Origin: Thalassobius vesicularis | GTDB taxonomy: Bacteria > Pseudomonadota > Alphaproteobacteria > Rhodobacterales > Rhodobacteraceae | Length of the DNA stretch: 64,000 nucleotides | Assembly: GCF_004799325.1 (NCBI RefSeq) | Contig: NZ_SSMD01000007.1 | Span: 62,001-126,000 of the forward strand | Direction: 5' to 3' | Shown here: in pieces, positions 53,869 through 63,187 of the stretch | Layout: every line of letters starts with the position of its first letter | How positions within the stretch are numbered: the stretch's first letter is position 1 | Made by a program: the position numbers and the translations under genes | The notes under the pieces: model-generated | The model's database searches: none | Seen by the model: only the letters and a program-made list of their open reading frames with translations | What the model was told of the DNA's origin: nothing

Positions 53869-54906
53869 ATGGCCGAACAGCTTGGAACCCTGGAGGAGCT
53901 GCCGCAGGACTATCGCGATGCGATGACCGAGGCGGGCGTCGCGCCGCTGTGGCCGATGATGCGCAACGTGCTGCCGCATGGCAAACCCAACCCGACGACC
54001 CGTCCGGGCTACTGGAACTATGAAAACCTGCGTCCGCTGCTGCACCGGGCTGGCGAGCTGACCCCGGTCGAAAAGGCCGAGCGTCGCGTGTTGGTGCTGT
54101 CCGATCCGGGCCGCGGGGCAGGGGCGATGCAGGCGACGGCCTCGATCTATCTGGGCATGCAGCTGCTGCTGCCGGGCGAAACCGCGCCTGCACACGTTCA
54201 CACCCCCTCGGCCGTGCGGATCATCGTCGAAGGCAAGGGTGGTTTCACCGTCGTCGACGGCGAGCGTCTGCCGATGGAAGAGGGTGACCTGGTCCTGACC
54301 CCCGGCGGCGACTGGCACGATCACGGCCATGACGGCACCGAGCCTGTCGTGTGGCTGGACGCGCTGGACCTGCCGCTGTTCTACTACCTCGAAGGGTCGT
54401 ACGCGACCGAAGGCCCGCTGCAGGCACAACGCAACCGTCCCGATGCCGGTCAGGTGGAATACCTGTCCTCGGGTCTGGTGCCGTCGCGCAAGCTGGGCGC
54501 GGGTGCGCGCAAGTACCCGATGGTGCGCTACCCCTGGACCCGCACCGAGGCCGCGCTGCGCGAGGTCGTGAAATACTCGGACGATGGCATCGCCGAGCTG
54601 GACTACGTGAACCCCGAAACCGGCGCCGATGTGTTGCCGACGATGGGCTTCACCGCGGTGATGATCCCCGCCGGTGTGAAATCCGCGCCGCCGCTGCAAT
54701 CGTCCTCGGCCGCCTTCCATGTCGTGAAGGGCCGTGGCAAAACCACCATCGACGGGCAAGTGTTCGAATGGGGCCCCAAGGACACGTTTACCGCCCCCGT
54801 CTTTGCGGAAATCACCCACGAAGCCAGCGAGGAATCCTTCCTGGTGCGTGTGCATGACCGTCCGCTGCAGGAAAAACTGGGCTACTACGAGGAACGCGCA
54901 CGATGA
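53869..54906 (+). CDS. Gentisate 1,2-dioxygenase
   Basis: 345 aa bicupin. PAHVHTPSAVRIIVEGKGGF holds the metal-binding histidines (His109, His111); the second cupin is near residues 265-330. The ring of gentisate is cleaved to maleylpyruvate using Fe(II). The ATG at 53869 has GGAGG 6 nt upstream (an ATG six bases earlier is less suitable). The stop codon overlaps the next gene (ATGA), so the downstream hydrolase is coupled. Confidence 0.93.
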   Translation: MAEQLGTLEELPQDYRDAMTEAGVAPLWPMMRNVLPHGKPNPTTRPGYWNYENLRPLLHRAGELTPVEKAERRVLVLSDPGRGAGAMQATASIYLGMQLLLPGETAPAHVHTPSAVRIIVEGKGGFTVVDGERLPMEEGDLVLTPGGDWHDHGHDGTEPVVWLDALDLPLFYYLEGSYATEGPLQAQRNRPDAGQVEYLSSGLVPSRKLGAGARKYPMVRYPWTRTEAALREVVKYSDDGIAELDYVNPETGADVLPTMGFTAVMIPAGVKSAPPLQSSSAAFHVVKGRGKTTIDGQVFEWGPKDTFTAPVFAEITHEASEESFLVRVHDRPLQEKLGYYEERAR

Positions 54907-55601
54907 GCAGCTATCTGTTCGACACCCCCAAGGTTCAATCCATCCCCGTTCAGGGCGAGGACAAGCAATACCCGATCAACCGCATCTTCTGCGTTGGCCG
55001 CAACTATGCCGCCCATGCCGCTGAAATGGGGGTCGAGGTGGACCGCGAGGCGCCGTTCTACTTCACCAAGTCGCCCTCGGCCAATCTGGCCAGCGGTTCG
55101 ACCATCCCCTATCCGCTGGGCACCTCGAACTACCACTACGAGATGGAGCTGGTTCTGGTGATCGGCAAACCCGCCTTCCGCGTCAGCAAGGACGAGGCCG
55201 CCGACAAGATCTACGCCTATGGCTGCGGTCTGGACATGACGCGCCGCGACCTGCAACTGGCCGCCCGCGCCAAGCAGCGCCCGTGGGATCTGGGCAAAGA
55301 CGTCGAGGATTCGGCCGTGTTCGCCCCGCTGACCAAAGCCGCTGAATTCGGCGAGGTTGGCCCGCAGCGCATCCATCTGGAAGTGAATGGCGAGGTCAAG
55401 CAGGACGCGCACCTGAAGGACCTGATCCACAACGTCTATGAGATCGTGGCGGACCTGTCGAAATACTACCACTTGGTGCCCGGCGACGTGATCATGACCG
55501 GTACCCCTGCAGGCGTTGGCCCCGTTGTCTCTGGTGACAAGATCACCGGCGGCGTGGACGGGCTGGCCCCGATTGCTCTGACCATCGGCGACCCCGAGTA
55601 A
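54903..55601 (+). CDS. Fumarylacetoacetate hydrolase family protein (fumarylpyruvate hydrolase)
   Basis: 232 aa. IFCVGRNYAAHAAEMG, FYFTKSPSANLASG, and DVIMTGTPAGVGPVVSGDKI are FAH-family motifs, with the metal-binding acidic residues E-M-E in YHYEMELVLVIG. By position it should split fumarylpyruvate (or maleylpyruvate) into pyruvate and a C4 dicarboxylate. No maleylpyruvate isomerase gene lies between it and the dioxygenase. Confidence 0.9.
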   Translation: MSSYLFDTPKVQSIPVQGEDKQYPINRIFCVGRNYAAHAAEMGVEVDREAPFYFTKSPSANLASGSTIPYPLGTSNYHYEMELVLVIGKPAFRVSKDEAADKIYAYGCGLDMTRRDLQLAARAKQRPWDLGKDVEDSAVFAPLTKAAEFGEVGPQRIHLEVNGEVKQDAHLKDLIHNVYEIVADLSKYYHLVPGDVIMTGTPAGVGPVVSGDKITGGVDGLAPIALTIGDPE

Positions 55602-55673
55602 TCGGGTTCCCTAAACGTAAATTCATGGACGGGGCGTGGCCGAGGGGTCGCCCCCGAACGGAGGAGATTTCCC

Positions 55674-56885
55674 ATGAGTGAAGATCGTATCCTGATTGCT
55701 GGTGGCGGTATCGGTGGTTTGGCCACCGCCATTGGTCTGGCCCAGAAGGGCATCAAGACGCTTGTCCTGGAAAAGGCCCCCGAACTGGGCGAGATCGGCG
55801 CAGGCATCCAGCTGGGGCCGAACGCCTTCCACGCCTTCGACTATCTGGGCGTGGGCGACGCGGCCCGCTCGATGGCCGTGTATATCGATAACCTGCGCCT
55901 GATGGACGCGATCTCGGGCGAGGAAATCACCCGCATTCCGCTGGACGAAGCGTTCCGTGCGCGCTTCAAGAACCCCTATGCCGTGGTGCACCGTGGGGAC
56001 CTGCATGGCGTGTTCCTGCGCGCCTGCCTGGAGCATGACCTGGTCGATCTGCGCACCTCCTCGGAAGTGGCGGATTACGAGCAGGACGGCAGCTCTGTCA
56101 CCGCGATCCTGCACAATGGCGAGCGCGTGACCGGCAAGGCCCTGATCGGTGCCGATGGCCTGTGGTCGAACATCCGCAAGCGCGTGGTCGGCGACGGCGC
56201 ACCGCGCGTGTCGGGCCACACCACCTATCGCTCGGTCATTCCGACCGAACAGATGCCCGAGGATCTGCGCTGGAACGCGGCTACCCTGTGGGCCGGTCCC
56301 AAGTGTCACATCGTTCACTACCCGCTGTCGGGTTGGAAAGTGTTCAACCTGGTGGTGACCTACCACAATGACGCCGCCGCCCCCGTTGCCGGCGTACCCG
56401 TGACCAACGAAGAAGTCGCCCGCGGCTTTGAGCACGTGAACCCGGTCGCCCGTCAGATCATCGAAAAGGGCAAAGACTGGAAACTGTGGGTGCTGTGCGA
56501 CCGCGAGCCGGTCAGCAACTGGGTCGATGGCCGCGTGGCGCTGCTGGGCGACGCTGCTCACCCGCAGCTGCAATACTTCGCTCAGGGCGCCTGCATGGCG
56601 ATGGAAGACGCCGTCGCACTGGCGCATGTCATGGGTGACACGCCCAACGACATCGAGAAGGTGCTGCAGACCTATCAGGGGATGCGCAAACTGCGTACCG
56701 CCCGCATCCAGCTGCAATCGCGCGAGATCGGCCAGCATATCTATCACCCCGCCGGGGCCCATGCCGAGCTGCGCAACGCGATCATGAAGGCCAAAACCCC
56801 GGCCGATTGGTACGATAACGTCGAATGGTTGTACGGCTCGACCGGGCTGAACGGCGCTGTCTCTCCTGAGACGCTGCGCGGTTAA
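55674..56885 (+). CDS. 3-Hydroxybenzoate 6-monooxygenase (FAD-dependent)
   Basis: 403 aa group A flavoprotein hydroxylase. ILIAGGGIGGLATAIGLAQK binds the FAD ADP part, GADGLWSNIRKRV is the DG motif, and LLGDAAHPQLQYFAQGACMA the GD motif. The AQGACMAMEDA variant is typical of salicylate/3-hydroxybenzoate 6-hydroxylases. It makes gentisate, the substrate of the dioxygenase two genes upstream. A salicylate 1- or 5-hydroxylase activity cannot be ruled out. GGAGGA precedes the ATG. Confidence 0.88.
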   Translation: MSEDRILIAGGGIGGLATAIGLAQKGIKTLVLEKAPELGEIGAGIQLGPNAFHAFDYLGVGDAARSMAVYIDNLRLMDAISGEEITRIPLDEAFRARFKNPYAVVHRGDLHGVFLRACLEHDLVDLRTSSEVADYEQDGSSVTAILHNGERVTGKALIGADGLWSNIRKRVVGDGAPRVSGHTTYRSVIPTEQMPEDLRWNAATLWAGPKCHIVHYPLSGWKVFNLVVTYHNDAAAPVAGVPVTNEEVARGFEHVNPVARQIIEKGKDWKLWVLCDREPVSNWVDGRVALLGDAAHPQLQYFAQGACMAMEDAVALAHVMGDTPNDIEKVLQTYQGMRKLRTARIQLQSREIGQHIYHPAGAHAELRNAIMKAKTPADWYDNVEWLYGSTGLNGAVSPETLRG

Positions 56886-56907
56886 TCCCACCGTCTTGCT
56901 GCTTGCT

Positions 56908-56944
56908 GAAAGGCCCTCGAATTTCGGGGGCCTTTCGATTTTTG
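56908..56944 (+). terminator. Intrinsic terminator of the gentisate operon
   Basis: GAAAGGCCC (56908-56916) pairs with GGGCCTTTC (56928-56936), with further pairing in the loop, followed by GATTTTT. Confidence 0.88.
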
Positions 56945-57030
56945 CGATGTGACGCAATGTTTTGCGGTTCTGTCCTTGACGCTAAGGAATGGCACGCGAC
57001 AGTTCTGGTGAAAATTTCGAAGGGCACAAA

Positions 57031-57471
57031 ATGACCGAGACCATCTGGAAATCCCCGATCTCACTGGAGTTGGTGAACAAGCTGGGGACCAATTGCTGCA
57101 ACGGATACATGGGCATCGAGGTGATCGAGGTCGGGCCTGACTTTCTGCAAGCCCGAATGCCGGTGGATCACCGCACCAAACAGCCGATGGGCTTGCTGCA
57201 TGGCGGGGCCTCGGTGGTGCTGGCGGAAACTCTGGCATCCATTGGCGCAAATTTTGTGCTAGATCGGCGTGATCAGGCCTGCGTCGGGCAGGAAATCAAC
57301 GCGAACCACCTGCGCTCGGCCACCGAAGGGTGGGTCTATGGCACCTCGCGCCCGGTCCATATCGGCCGCCGCACGCAGGTCTGGGAAACTCACATCACGG
57401 ACGAGGCGGACCGTCTGGTCTGCATCTCTCGCATGACGCTGGCAGTGATCGACCGGCCAAAGGAAGACTGA
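57031..57471 (+). CDS. PaaI-type hotdog thioesterase
   Basis: 146 aa single hotdog domain. PMGLLHGGASVVLAETLASIG is the PaaI/YdiI-type active-site helix (HGG with Glu at the catalytic position), and GQEINANHLRSATEGWVYG follows. It hydrolyses aryl- or acyl-CoA thioesters; the substrate is unknown, but proximity to aromatic catabolism is suggestive. The ATG at 57031 has GAAGGG ~6 nt upstream. It is followed after one base by the CMD gene. Confidence 0.9.
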   Translation: MTETIWKSPISLELVNKLGTNCCNGYMGIEVIEVGPDFLQARMPVDHRTKQPMGLLHGGASVVLAETLASIGANFVLDRRDQACVGQEINANHLRSATEGWVYGTSRPVHIGRRTQVWETHITDEADRLVCISRMTLAVIDRPKED

Positions 57472-57472
57472 C

Positions 57473-57862
57473 ATGAGCTTGTTTGACGAAGACCTGTTCC
57501 TGAAAGGCATGACCCAGCGCAAGGCCACGCTGGGCGAGGAGTATGTCGAGAAATCCTATGCCGCCGCCGACGATTTCACCAAACCCTTCCAGGAGGCGAT
57601 GACCGCCTGGTGCTGGGGTTTTGGATGGGGCGACGAAGTGATCCCGGCCAAGACCCGATCGATGATGAACCTGGCGATGCTGGGGGCCCTGGGTAAGATG
57701 TACGAGTGGGAGTTGCACTGCCGCGGCGCTTTGAACAACGGCGTCACCCCCGAGGAAATCCGCGCCATCATCCACGTCGTAGGCATCTATTGCGGCGTGC
57801 CGCAGGCGCTGGAATGCTTCCGCGCGGCCCGCAAGGTGCTGGAGGCCGAAGGGCTGTTGTGA
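57473..57862 (+). CDS. Carboxymuconolactone decarboxylase (CMD) family protein
   Basis: 129 aa all-alpha protein. TRSMMNLAMLGALGKMYEWE and HCRGALNNGVTPEEIRAIIH are CMD-family motifs, with the conserved His/Glu of the 4-carboxymuconolactone decarboxylase branch. The AhpD-type CxxC is absent, so peroxidase activity is unlikely. No protocatechuate genes are nearby; specific function unproven. Co-directional and one base away from the thioesterase gene. Confidence 0.85.
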   Translation: MSLFDEDLFLKGMTQRKATLGEEYVEKSYAAADDFTKPFQEAMTAWCWGFGWGDEVIPAKTRSMMNLAMLGALGKMYEWELHCRGALNNGVTPEEIRAIIHVVGIYCGVPQALECFRAARKVLEAEGLL

Positions 57863-57939
57863 TCCCGGCAGGGGTGGCAAGACGGGGCGACCGGTGCTAA
57901 GGGGCGGACCTGATCCGCAACAGCGCCGCCAAGACACCG

Positions 57940-58923
57940 ATGAGCCCAGACAGCATCCGTACCTCTGCCCGACTGTCCGTCGCCCCGATGATGGACTGGA
58001 CGGACCGTCATTGCCGCTATCTGCATCGGCTGCTGTCGAAGGAAACCCTGCTGTACACCGAGATGGTGACCTCGCCCGCACTGGTGCGGGGCGGGGCGCT
58101 GCATCTGCTGGACTACTCGCCCGAGGAACACCCGGTTGCCCTGCAACTTGGCGGCTCGAATCCGGCGGAACTGGCGCAGGCGGCCAAGATGGGCGCGGAT
58201 GCGGGCTATGACGAGATCAACCTGAATGTCGGTTGCCCCTCGGACCGGGTGCAATCGGGCACTTTCGGCGCGGTGCTGATGAAACACCCGGCACTTGTGG
58301 CGGACTGCGTCAAGGCGATGCAGGATGCCGTCGGCGTCGAAGTCACCGTCAAGTGCCGCATCGGTGTGGATGAGCAGACCCCCGAGGACGTGTTGCCCGC
58401 CTTTCTGGAAACCGTCTCGGGCGCGGGGTGCAATCGCTTCACGATCCATGCGCGCAAGGCGTGGCTGCAGGGGCTGTCCCCGAAAGAGAACCGCGATATC
58501 CCTCCGCTGGATTACCCGCTGGTGCTGCGGATGAAGCAGGCGTTCCCGCATCTGCACCTGTCGATCAACGGCGGCATCACCAGCCTGCAACAGGCGCAAG
58601 AGTTTCTGGAGGCCGGATTGGACGGCGTCATGATCGGCCGCGCGGCCTATCACCAGCCCGCCGACATCCTGTGTCAGGCTGATCCGCTGATCTATGGAAC
58701 GGGGCAGGCCAGCGACCCGATGCAGGCCGTGCAGCAGATGCTGCCCCATATCGAGGCCCACTTGACCGGCGGCGGCAAACTGGCGCAAGTCACCCGCCAC
58801 ATGATGGGCCTGTTCGCCGGTCGCCCCGGTGCCCGGCAATGGCGGCGGATTTTGTCCGAAGGCGCGCATCTGCCCGGCGCCGGCCCCGCGCTTGTCGAAC
58901 AGGCGCTGGTTCAGGTCGCCTGA
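57940..58923 (+). CDS. dusA: tRNA-dihydrouridine(20/20a) synthase
   Basis: 327 aa FMN enzyme. SVAPMMDWTDRHCRYLHRLL, the catalytic Cys region LNVGCPSDRVQSG (C near residue 98) and the R-containing FTIHARKAWLQGLSPKENRD are DusA-specific. NGGITSLQQAQEFL and the C-terminal tRNA-binding helical domain complete the fold. It reduces U20/U20a in the tRNA D-loop. Confidence 0.95.
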   Translation: MSPDSIRTSARLSVAPMMDWTDRHCRYLHRLLSKETLLYTEMVTSPALVRGGALHLLDYSPEEHPVALQLGGSNPAELAQAAKMGADAGYDEINLNVGCPSDRVQSGTFGAVLMKHPALVADCVKAMQDAVGVEVTVKCRIGVDEQTPEDVLPAFLETVSGAGCNRFTIHARKAWLQGLSPKENRDIPPLDYPLVLRMKQAFPHLHLSINGGITSLQQAQEFLEAGLDGVMIGRAAYHQPADILCQADPLIYGTGQASDPMQAVQQMLPHIEAHLTGGGKLAQVTRHMMGLFAGRPGARQWRRILSEGAHLPGAGPALVEQALVQVA

Positions 58924-58993
58924 TTTTCCTGTCGCCTCTCGGGATGAACGCGTTATGTAGGCGCGGGTGAGACTGAGAATGGGGAGTGGCGTA

Positions 58994-59818
58994 ATGCCCG
59001 ATTTGTCCTTGTTGTTGATGATGATGGCGTTGCTGATGGTGATCGGCGCGTTTGCGGGTGTGCTTGCGGGTTTGTTGGGTGTTGGCGGCGGCATCGTTCT
59101 GGTGCCGGCCTTCTTTTACGCGTTCAAAACGCTGGGTTATGACAGCCCGCAGCTGATGCAGATCTGTCTGGCGACCTCTTTGGCGACGATCATCGTTACC
59201 TCGGTCCGTTCGGTGCTGAGCCATAACAAGAAGGGCGCCGTGGACTGGGCGATCCTGCGCGGCTGGGCGCCCGGCATCGCGATTGGCGCGGTCATCGGGA
59301 TGATGACGGTCGCGTCCTTGCGCAGCTCCACGCTGCAGGGGGTGTTCGGCGTTCTGGCCCTTATCGTGGGCACCTACATGGGCTTTGGCCGGTCCGAGTG
59401 GCGTCTGGGTCAGGCCATGCCCAAGGGCATCCTGCGCGCGGTGCTGTCACCGGTTGTCGGCTTTCTGTCCGTGCTGATGGGGATCGGCGGCGGCAGCTTT
59501 GGTGTGCCGCTGATGAGCCTCTACAACACGCCGATCCACCGTGCCGTGGCGACCGCCGCAGGGTTTGGAGTGCTCATCGCAGTGCCGTCGGTGATCGGGT
59601 TCCTGACGCTCAGCATTGATCCGGCTGTGCGCCCGCCGTTTACCATTGGTGCTGTCAATCTGGTGGCGTTTTTCATCGTCATTGCCATGACGCTGCTGAC
59701 CGCCCCGATCGGAGTGAAACTGGCCCATTCGATGGACCCCAAGCCTCTGAAGCGGGTCTTTGCGGTGTTCCTGACGCTGGTCGCGCTGAACATGCTGCGC
59801 AAGGCGCTGGGGCTTTAA
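58994..59818 (+). CDS. TSUP (TauE/SafE) family permease
   Basis: 274 aa with about eight transmembrane segments. The duplicated motif GLLGVGGGIVLVPAFF and LMGIGGGSFGVPLM near the two halves is diagnostic of the sulfite/organosulfonate exporter family. Substrate unknown. The ATG at 58994 has GGGGAG 7 nt upstream; a GTG at 58967 is less likely. Its stop overlaps the convergent DUF1289 stop. Confidence 0.9.
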   Translation: MPDLSLLLMMMALLMVIGAFAGVLAGLLGVGGGIVLVPAFFYAFKTLGYDSPQLMQICLATSLATIIVTSVRSVLSHNKKGAVDWAILRGWAPGIAIGAVIGMMTVASLRSSTLQGVFGVLALIVGTYMGFGRSEWRLGQAMPKGILRAVLSPVVGFLSVLMGIGGGSFGVPLMSLYNTPIHRAVATAAGFGVLIAVPSVIGFLTLSIDPAVRPPFTIGAVNLVAFFIVIAMTLLTAPIGVKLAHSMDPKPLKRVFAVFLTLVALNMLRKALGL

Positions 59819-60057
59819 TCCTGCGCTAGACGCGCCGCGCGACCGCCGCGGCGCTGTTTGATCCGGGGTTCGCGTGCGGGCAGCTCGGCCATGATCGCGC
59901 TGCGCTCGGGCGTGGTCATTTTCGACCAGCCGACGATCTCGTCGATAGTGCGCAGGCAGCCGATGCACAGCCGCTCTTGCGGGTGCATCACGCACACCTT
60001 CACGCAAGGCGACTGGATCTCGTCGCGTTTCCAGATGGCGTCGGTGTTTTCGCTCAT
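59815..60057 (-). CDS. DUF1289 family small protein
   Basis: 80 aa. SPCVKVCVMHPQERLCIGCL followed by RTIDEI-x-W is the DUF1289 signature, with four cysteines able to bind a metal or Fe-S cluster. A basic tail (KQRRGGRAAR) could bind nucleic acid. The ATG overlaps the ruvX stop (ATGA). Confidence 0.9.
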   Translation of the reverse strand: MSENTDAIWKRDEIQSPCVKVCVMHPQERLCIGCLRTIDEIVGWSKMTTPERSAIMAELPAREPRIKQRRGGRAARLAQD

Positions 60058-60530
60058 GCGCTGCGTCCCATATGGCGCAACCGGTCCAGCGCCCCTTGCA
60101 GGATATAAGAGGCGGCGACGTTGTCGATCAGCTCGGCGCGACGCTTTCGAGACGTATCCGCCTCCAGCAGGGCGCGTTCGGCGGCGACGGTGGACAAGCG
60201 TTCATCCCAATAGCCGATGGGCAGCTCGGTCAGCTGTGCCAGATTGCGCGCGAAGGCGCGGGTGGACTGGCAGCGCGGCCCTTCGGAGCCGTCCATGTTG
60301 TAGGGCAGGCCCAGCAGGATGCCGCTGATCTGGCGGGCTTTCACGATTTCCAGCAGGCGGGCGGCGTCCAGCGTGAATTTCTTGCGCTTGACGGTTTCCA
60401 CGGGCGTGGCGACCCCGCGCAGCACATCCGACAGCGCCACGCCGATGGTTTTCGTACCCAGATCCAGCCCCATCACCGCGCCATGCGGGGGCAGGGCGGC
60501 GGCGAAGTCCGCGAAATCGTCAAGCACCAT
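60054..60530 (-). CDS. ruvX: Holliday junction resolvase RuvX (YqgF)
   Basis: 158 aa RNase H-like fold. GLDLGTKTIGVALSD gives the first catalytic Asp, GILLGLPYNMDGSEG the glutamate region and NVAASYILQGALDR the C-terminal acidic site. Proposed to resolve Holliday junctions or to process pre-16S rRNA. Starts within the stop of ccmI (TAATG) and ends in an ATGA overlap with DUF1289. Confidence 0.93.
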   Translation of the reverse strand: MVLDDFADFAAALPPHGAVMGLDLGTKTIGVALSDVLRGVATPVETVKRKKFTLDAARLLEIVKARQISGILLGLPYNMDGSEGPRCQSTRAFARNLAQLTELPIGYWDERLSTVAAERALLEADTSRKRRAELIDNVAASYILQGALDRLRHMGRSA

Positions 60531-61753
60531 TATTGCAGCCCGGCCTTTTCAGCCCCGGCGCGGACGGTTGCCAGCGCCTCGGCTTTGTCGGCAAAGACCT
60601 GCTGCGCCTCGTTCCAGACGGTTTGCGCCTTGTCGGTTTCACCCAGCACGGCGTAAGCCGAGATCAGACGCGCCCATTCTTCGGGGGTGCCGCCCTCGGT
60701 GCCCAGACGTTCGGCCAGTTGCGAGACCATGCCGCGGATCATCTGCTGGCGGTCCTCGGCGCTCATGTCCTGCGCGGCGGCCATGTCGGCTTGCGAGGGG
60801 CCTTTCATCTCTGCCGCTGGGGGCAGCTGGTAGTTGACGCCAGCGCGAGAGGCCAGCTCCTCGATCTGGTCGCGGATGGGAGCGATCCACGGCGCGTTTG
60901 CGGGGCCTTCGCGCATCAGCGCATCCCAGGTCGCAAAGGCGCGGTCCGGGCGGCCGGTCTGGGCCAGCATCAGGCCCATGTAATAGCGCGCGGCCCCGTT
61001 GCGCGGTTCACGCGCCAGGGCGGCCAGCAGCGCCTTTTCGGCGTCAGGCGAGACATAGCCCGCCGTCGCCAGGATCATCATGTCGGCCAGGTCCAGGTAG
61101 TCCTGCGCGGTTGCCGCGTCGCCCTTGAGGCCGATCACCTTGGTCTGGGCGGTATAGGCGTCCTTGAAGTTCCCAAGTGCTGCCTCGTTGCGGGCCAGCA
61201 GCTGGTGCCCTTGCAGATCATCCGGACGCTCGGCCACGGCCTTGCGCAGCTTTTCGACCAGCACGACATATTCCGCCGGGGGTTCGCCCATCGGGTTGCC
61301 GGGGGGCATTTGGGCCTCAACCTCGTCCTGGCTGGGGCGGGTTTCATGCATCAATTTGGCCTGTTCGATCCGGTAGGACAGCCCCAGATCGCCATAACCC
61401 GGCGCGCCCAGCGTCATGTACAGGCCGATCGAGCCCGCAACCATCACCGCGCCAACCCCGACGGCCAGAACGCGGCCAAGCCCTTGCGGCTGCCCGCCGG
61501 TGTCGTTACCGGCCTTGACCTGCGCATCGGCGGCCAGAATGCGGCGCGAGATTTCGGCGCGGGTCCGCTCGGCATCCTCGGCGTTGATGACACCGCGGGC
61601 CAAATCCTTGTCGACCTCTTTCAGCTGGTCGCGATACACCTGCAGGTCATAGGCAGCAGGCGCGTCCTGCCCGGCCCGACCTTTGACAAGTGCCACAGCC
61701 AGAATGACAGCCGCGACAAAGGCGATGACGCCGATAATGATCCAGAACAGCAT
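60530..61753 (-). CDS. ccmI: Cytochrome c biogenesis protein CcmI
   Basis: 407 aa. Residues ~2-22 (LFWIIIGVIAFVAAVILAVA) and ~95-117 are transmembrane helices flanking a cytoplasmic coiled-coil segment (VYRDQLKEVDKDLARGVINA); the rest is a periplasmic TPR domain. It chaperones apocytochrome c to the CcmF/CcmH heme ligation machinery. The ATG at 61753 with GGAGG upstream is preferred over an in-frame start at 61864. No other ccm genes lie in the window. Confidence 0.93.
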   Translation of the reverse strand: MLFWIIIGVIAFVAAVILAVALVKGRAGQDAPAAYDLQVYRDQLKEVDKDLARGVINAEDAERTRAEISRRILAADAQVKAGNDTGGQPQGLGRVLAVGVGAVMVAGSIGLYMTLGAPGYGDLGLSYRIEQAKLMHETRPSQDEVEAQMPPGNPMGEPPAEYVVLVEKLRKAVAERPDDLQGHQLLARNEAALGNFKDAYTAQTKVIGLKGDAATAQDYLDLADMMILATAGYVSPDAEKALLAALAREPRNGAARYYMGLMLAQTGRPDRAFATWDALMREGPANAPWIAPIRDQIEELASRAGVNYQLPPAAEMKGPSQADMAAAQDMSAEDRQQMIRGMVSQLAERLGTEGGTPEEWARLISAYAVLGETDKAQTVWNEAQQVFADKAEALATVRAGAEKAGLQ

Positions 61754-61942
61754 GGGGCCTCCAAGTTTTCGGGCCAACATGTATATGCGCAGCCCGTTTG
61801 GAAAAAGGGCAAACTGACGCAATGCCCCACCATGTCGCAATTGTGATCCATAGTGACGCTTCAAAACGGGGATGAAACCGCCTGTCGGTCCAGTTAGGGT
61901 TCAGAGCACTTCCACATCGGATTCGAGGTACAAGAGTCGACG

Positions 61943-63187
61943 ATGAAACGTTATTCCGCCTTTGCCATCGCCCGCGAAGCAGCCCGCTATCACACTGGAT
62001 GGGAGCGCGCCTGGGCGTCGCCCCAACCCAAGAAGAAATACGACGTCATCATCGTCGGTGCCGGTGGGCACGGGCTGGCGACGGCCTATTACCTGGGTAA
62101 GAATTTCGGCATCACCAATGTCGCGGTGATCGAAAAAGGCTGGCTTGGCGGCGGCAATACGGGCCGGAACACGACGATCATCCGCTCGAACTATCTGCAG
62201 GATCCGTCAGCGGCGATCTACGAAAAGGCGCGCTCGCTCTACGAGACGATGAGCCAGGATCTGAACTACAACGTGATGTTCAGCCCGCGCGGCCTTATCA
62301 TGCTGGCGCAAACCCAGCACGAGGTGCGCGGCTATCTGCGCACCGCCCATGCCAACGCGCTGCAGGGCGTCGCGACCGAGTTCATCACCCCCCAACAGGT
62401 CAAGGAACTGGTGCCGATCATCAACCTGGACGGCCCGCGTTACCCGGTGCTGGGCGGTCTGCTGCAAAAACGCGGCGGCACGGCGCGGCACGATGCGGTG
62501 GCTTGGGGCTATGCGCGGGCGTGCTCGGGGATGGGGATGGACATCATCCAGCAATGCGAAGTCACCGGCGTGCGCCGCGAGGGCGGCCGCGTGGTCGGCG
62601 TGGACACCACCAAAGGCTCGATCGATTGCGATAAGCTGGGCATCGTCGTGGCCGGGCACTCGGGTGTGATGGCTGAAAAAGCCGGCTTCCGTCTGCCGAT
62701 TGAATCGCTGGCGCTGCAGGCGCTGGTGTCCGAACCGATCAAGCCCTGCATGGACGTGGTCGTGATGGCCAACACCGTGCACGGCTACATGAGCCAGTCC
62801 GACAAGGGCGAAATGGTGATCGGCGGCGGCACCGACGGGTTCAACAACTACACCCAGCGCGGCAGCTTCCACCATATCGAGGAAACCATCCGCGCGCTGA
62901 TCGAGACCTTCCCGATGATCAGCCGCCTGAAGATGCTGCGCCAATGGGGCGGTATCGTGGACATGACCGGCGACCGCTCGCCCATCCTGTCGAAAACCCC
63001 GGTCGAGGGCATTTTCGTCAATTGTGGCTGGGGCACTGGCGGGTTCAAGGCGATCCCCGGCTCGGGCTGGGCGATGGCGGAACTGATGGCCAAGGGCCAC
63101 TCGCCGCTGGCGGACGAATTCGGCCTGAACCGCTTTGCCGAGGGCCGCTTCATCGACGAAAGCGTGGCGGCAGGGGTGGCGCATTGA
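61943..63187 (+). CDS. soxB: Sarcosine oxidase subunit beta (heterotetrameric)
   Basis: 414 aa flavoprotein. VIIVGAGGHGLATAYYLGKN is the FAD-binding loop; GNTGRNTTIIRSNYLQDP is characteristic of the beta subunit, and the segment GTARHDAVAWGYA holds the histidine that attaches FMN covalently. It oxidises sarcosine to glycine and formaldehyde (as methylene-tetrahydrofolate with the alpha subunit). First gene of a soxB-x-soxD operon; soxA and soxG presumably follow beyond the window. Confidence 0.95.
   Translation: MKRYSAFAIAREAARYHTGWERAWASPQPKKKYDVIIVGAGGHGLATAYYLGKNFGITNVAVIEKGWLGGGNTGRNTTIIRSNYLQDPSAAIYEKARSLYETMSQDLNYNVMFSPRGLIMLAQTQHEVRGYLRTAHANALQGVATEFITPQQVKELVPIINLDGPRYPVLGGLLQKRGGTARHDAVAWGYARACSGMGMDIIQQCEVTGVRREGGRVVGVDTTKGSIDCDKLGIVVAGHSGVMAEKAGFRLPIESLALQALVSEPIKPCMDVVVMANTVHGYMSQSDKGEMVIGGGTDGFNNYTQRGSFHHIEETIRALIETFPMISRLKMLRQWGGIVDMTGDRSPILSKTPVEGIFVNCGWGTGGFKAIPGSGWAMAELMAKGHSPLADEFGLNRFAEGRFIDESVAAGVAH

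Noticed and set aside
61754-61864. In-frame upstream extension of ccmI
   Set aside because: The extra 37 residues are not hydrophobic, while the ATG at 61753 has GGAGG and begins the expected transmembrane helix.
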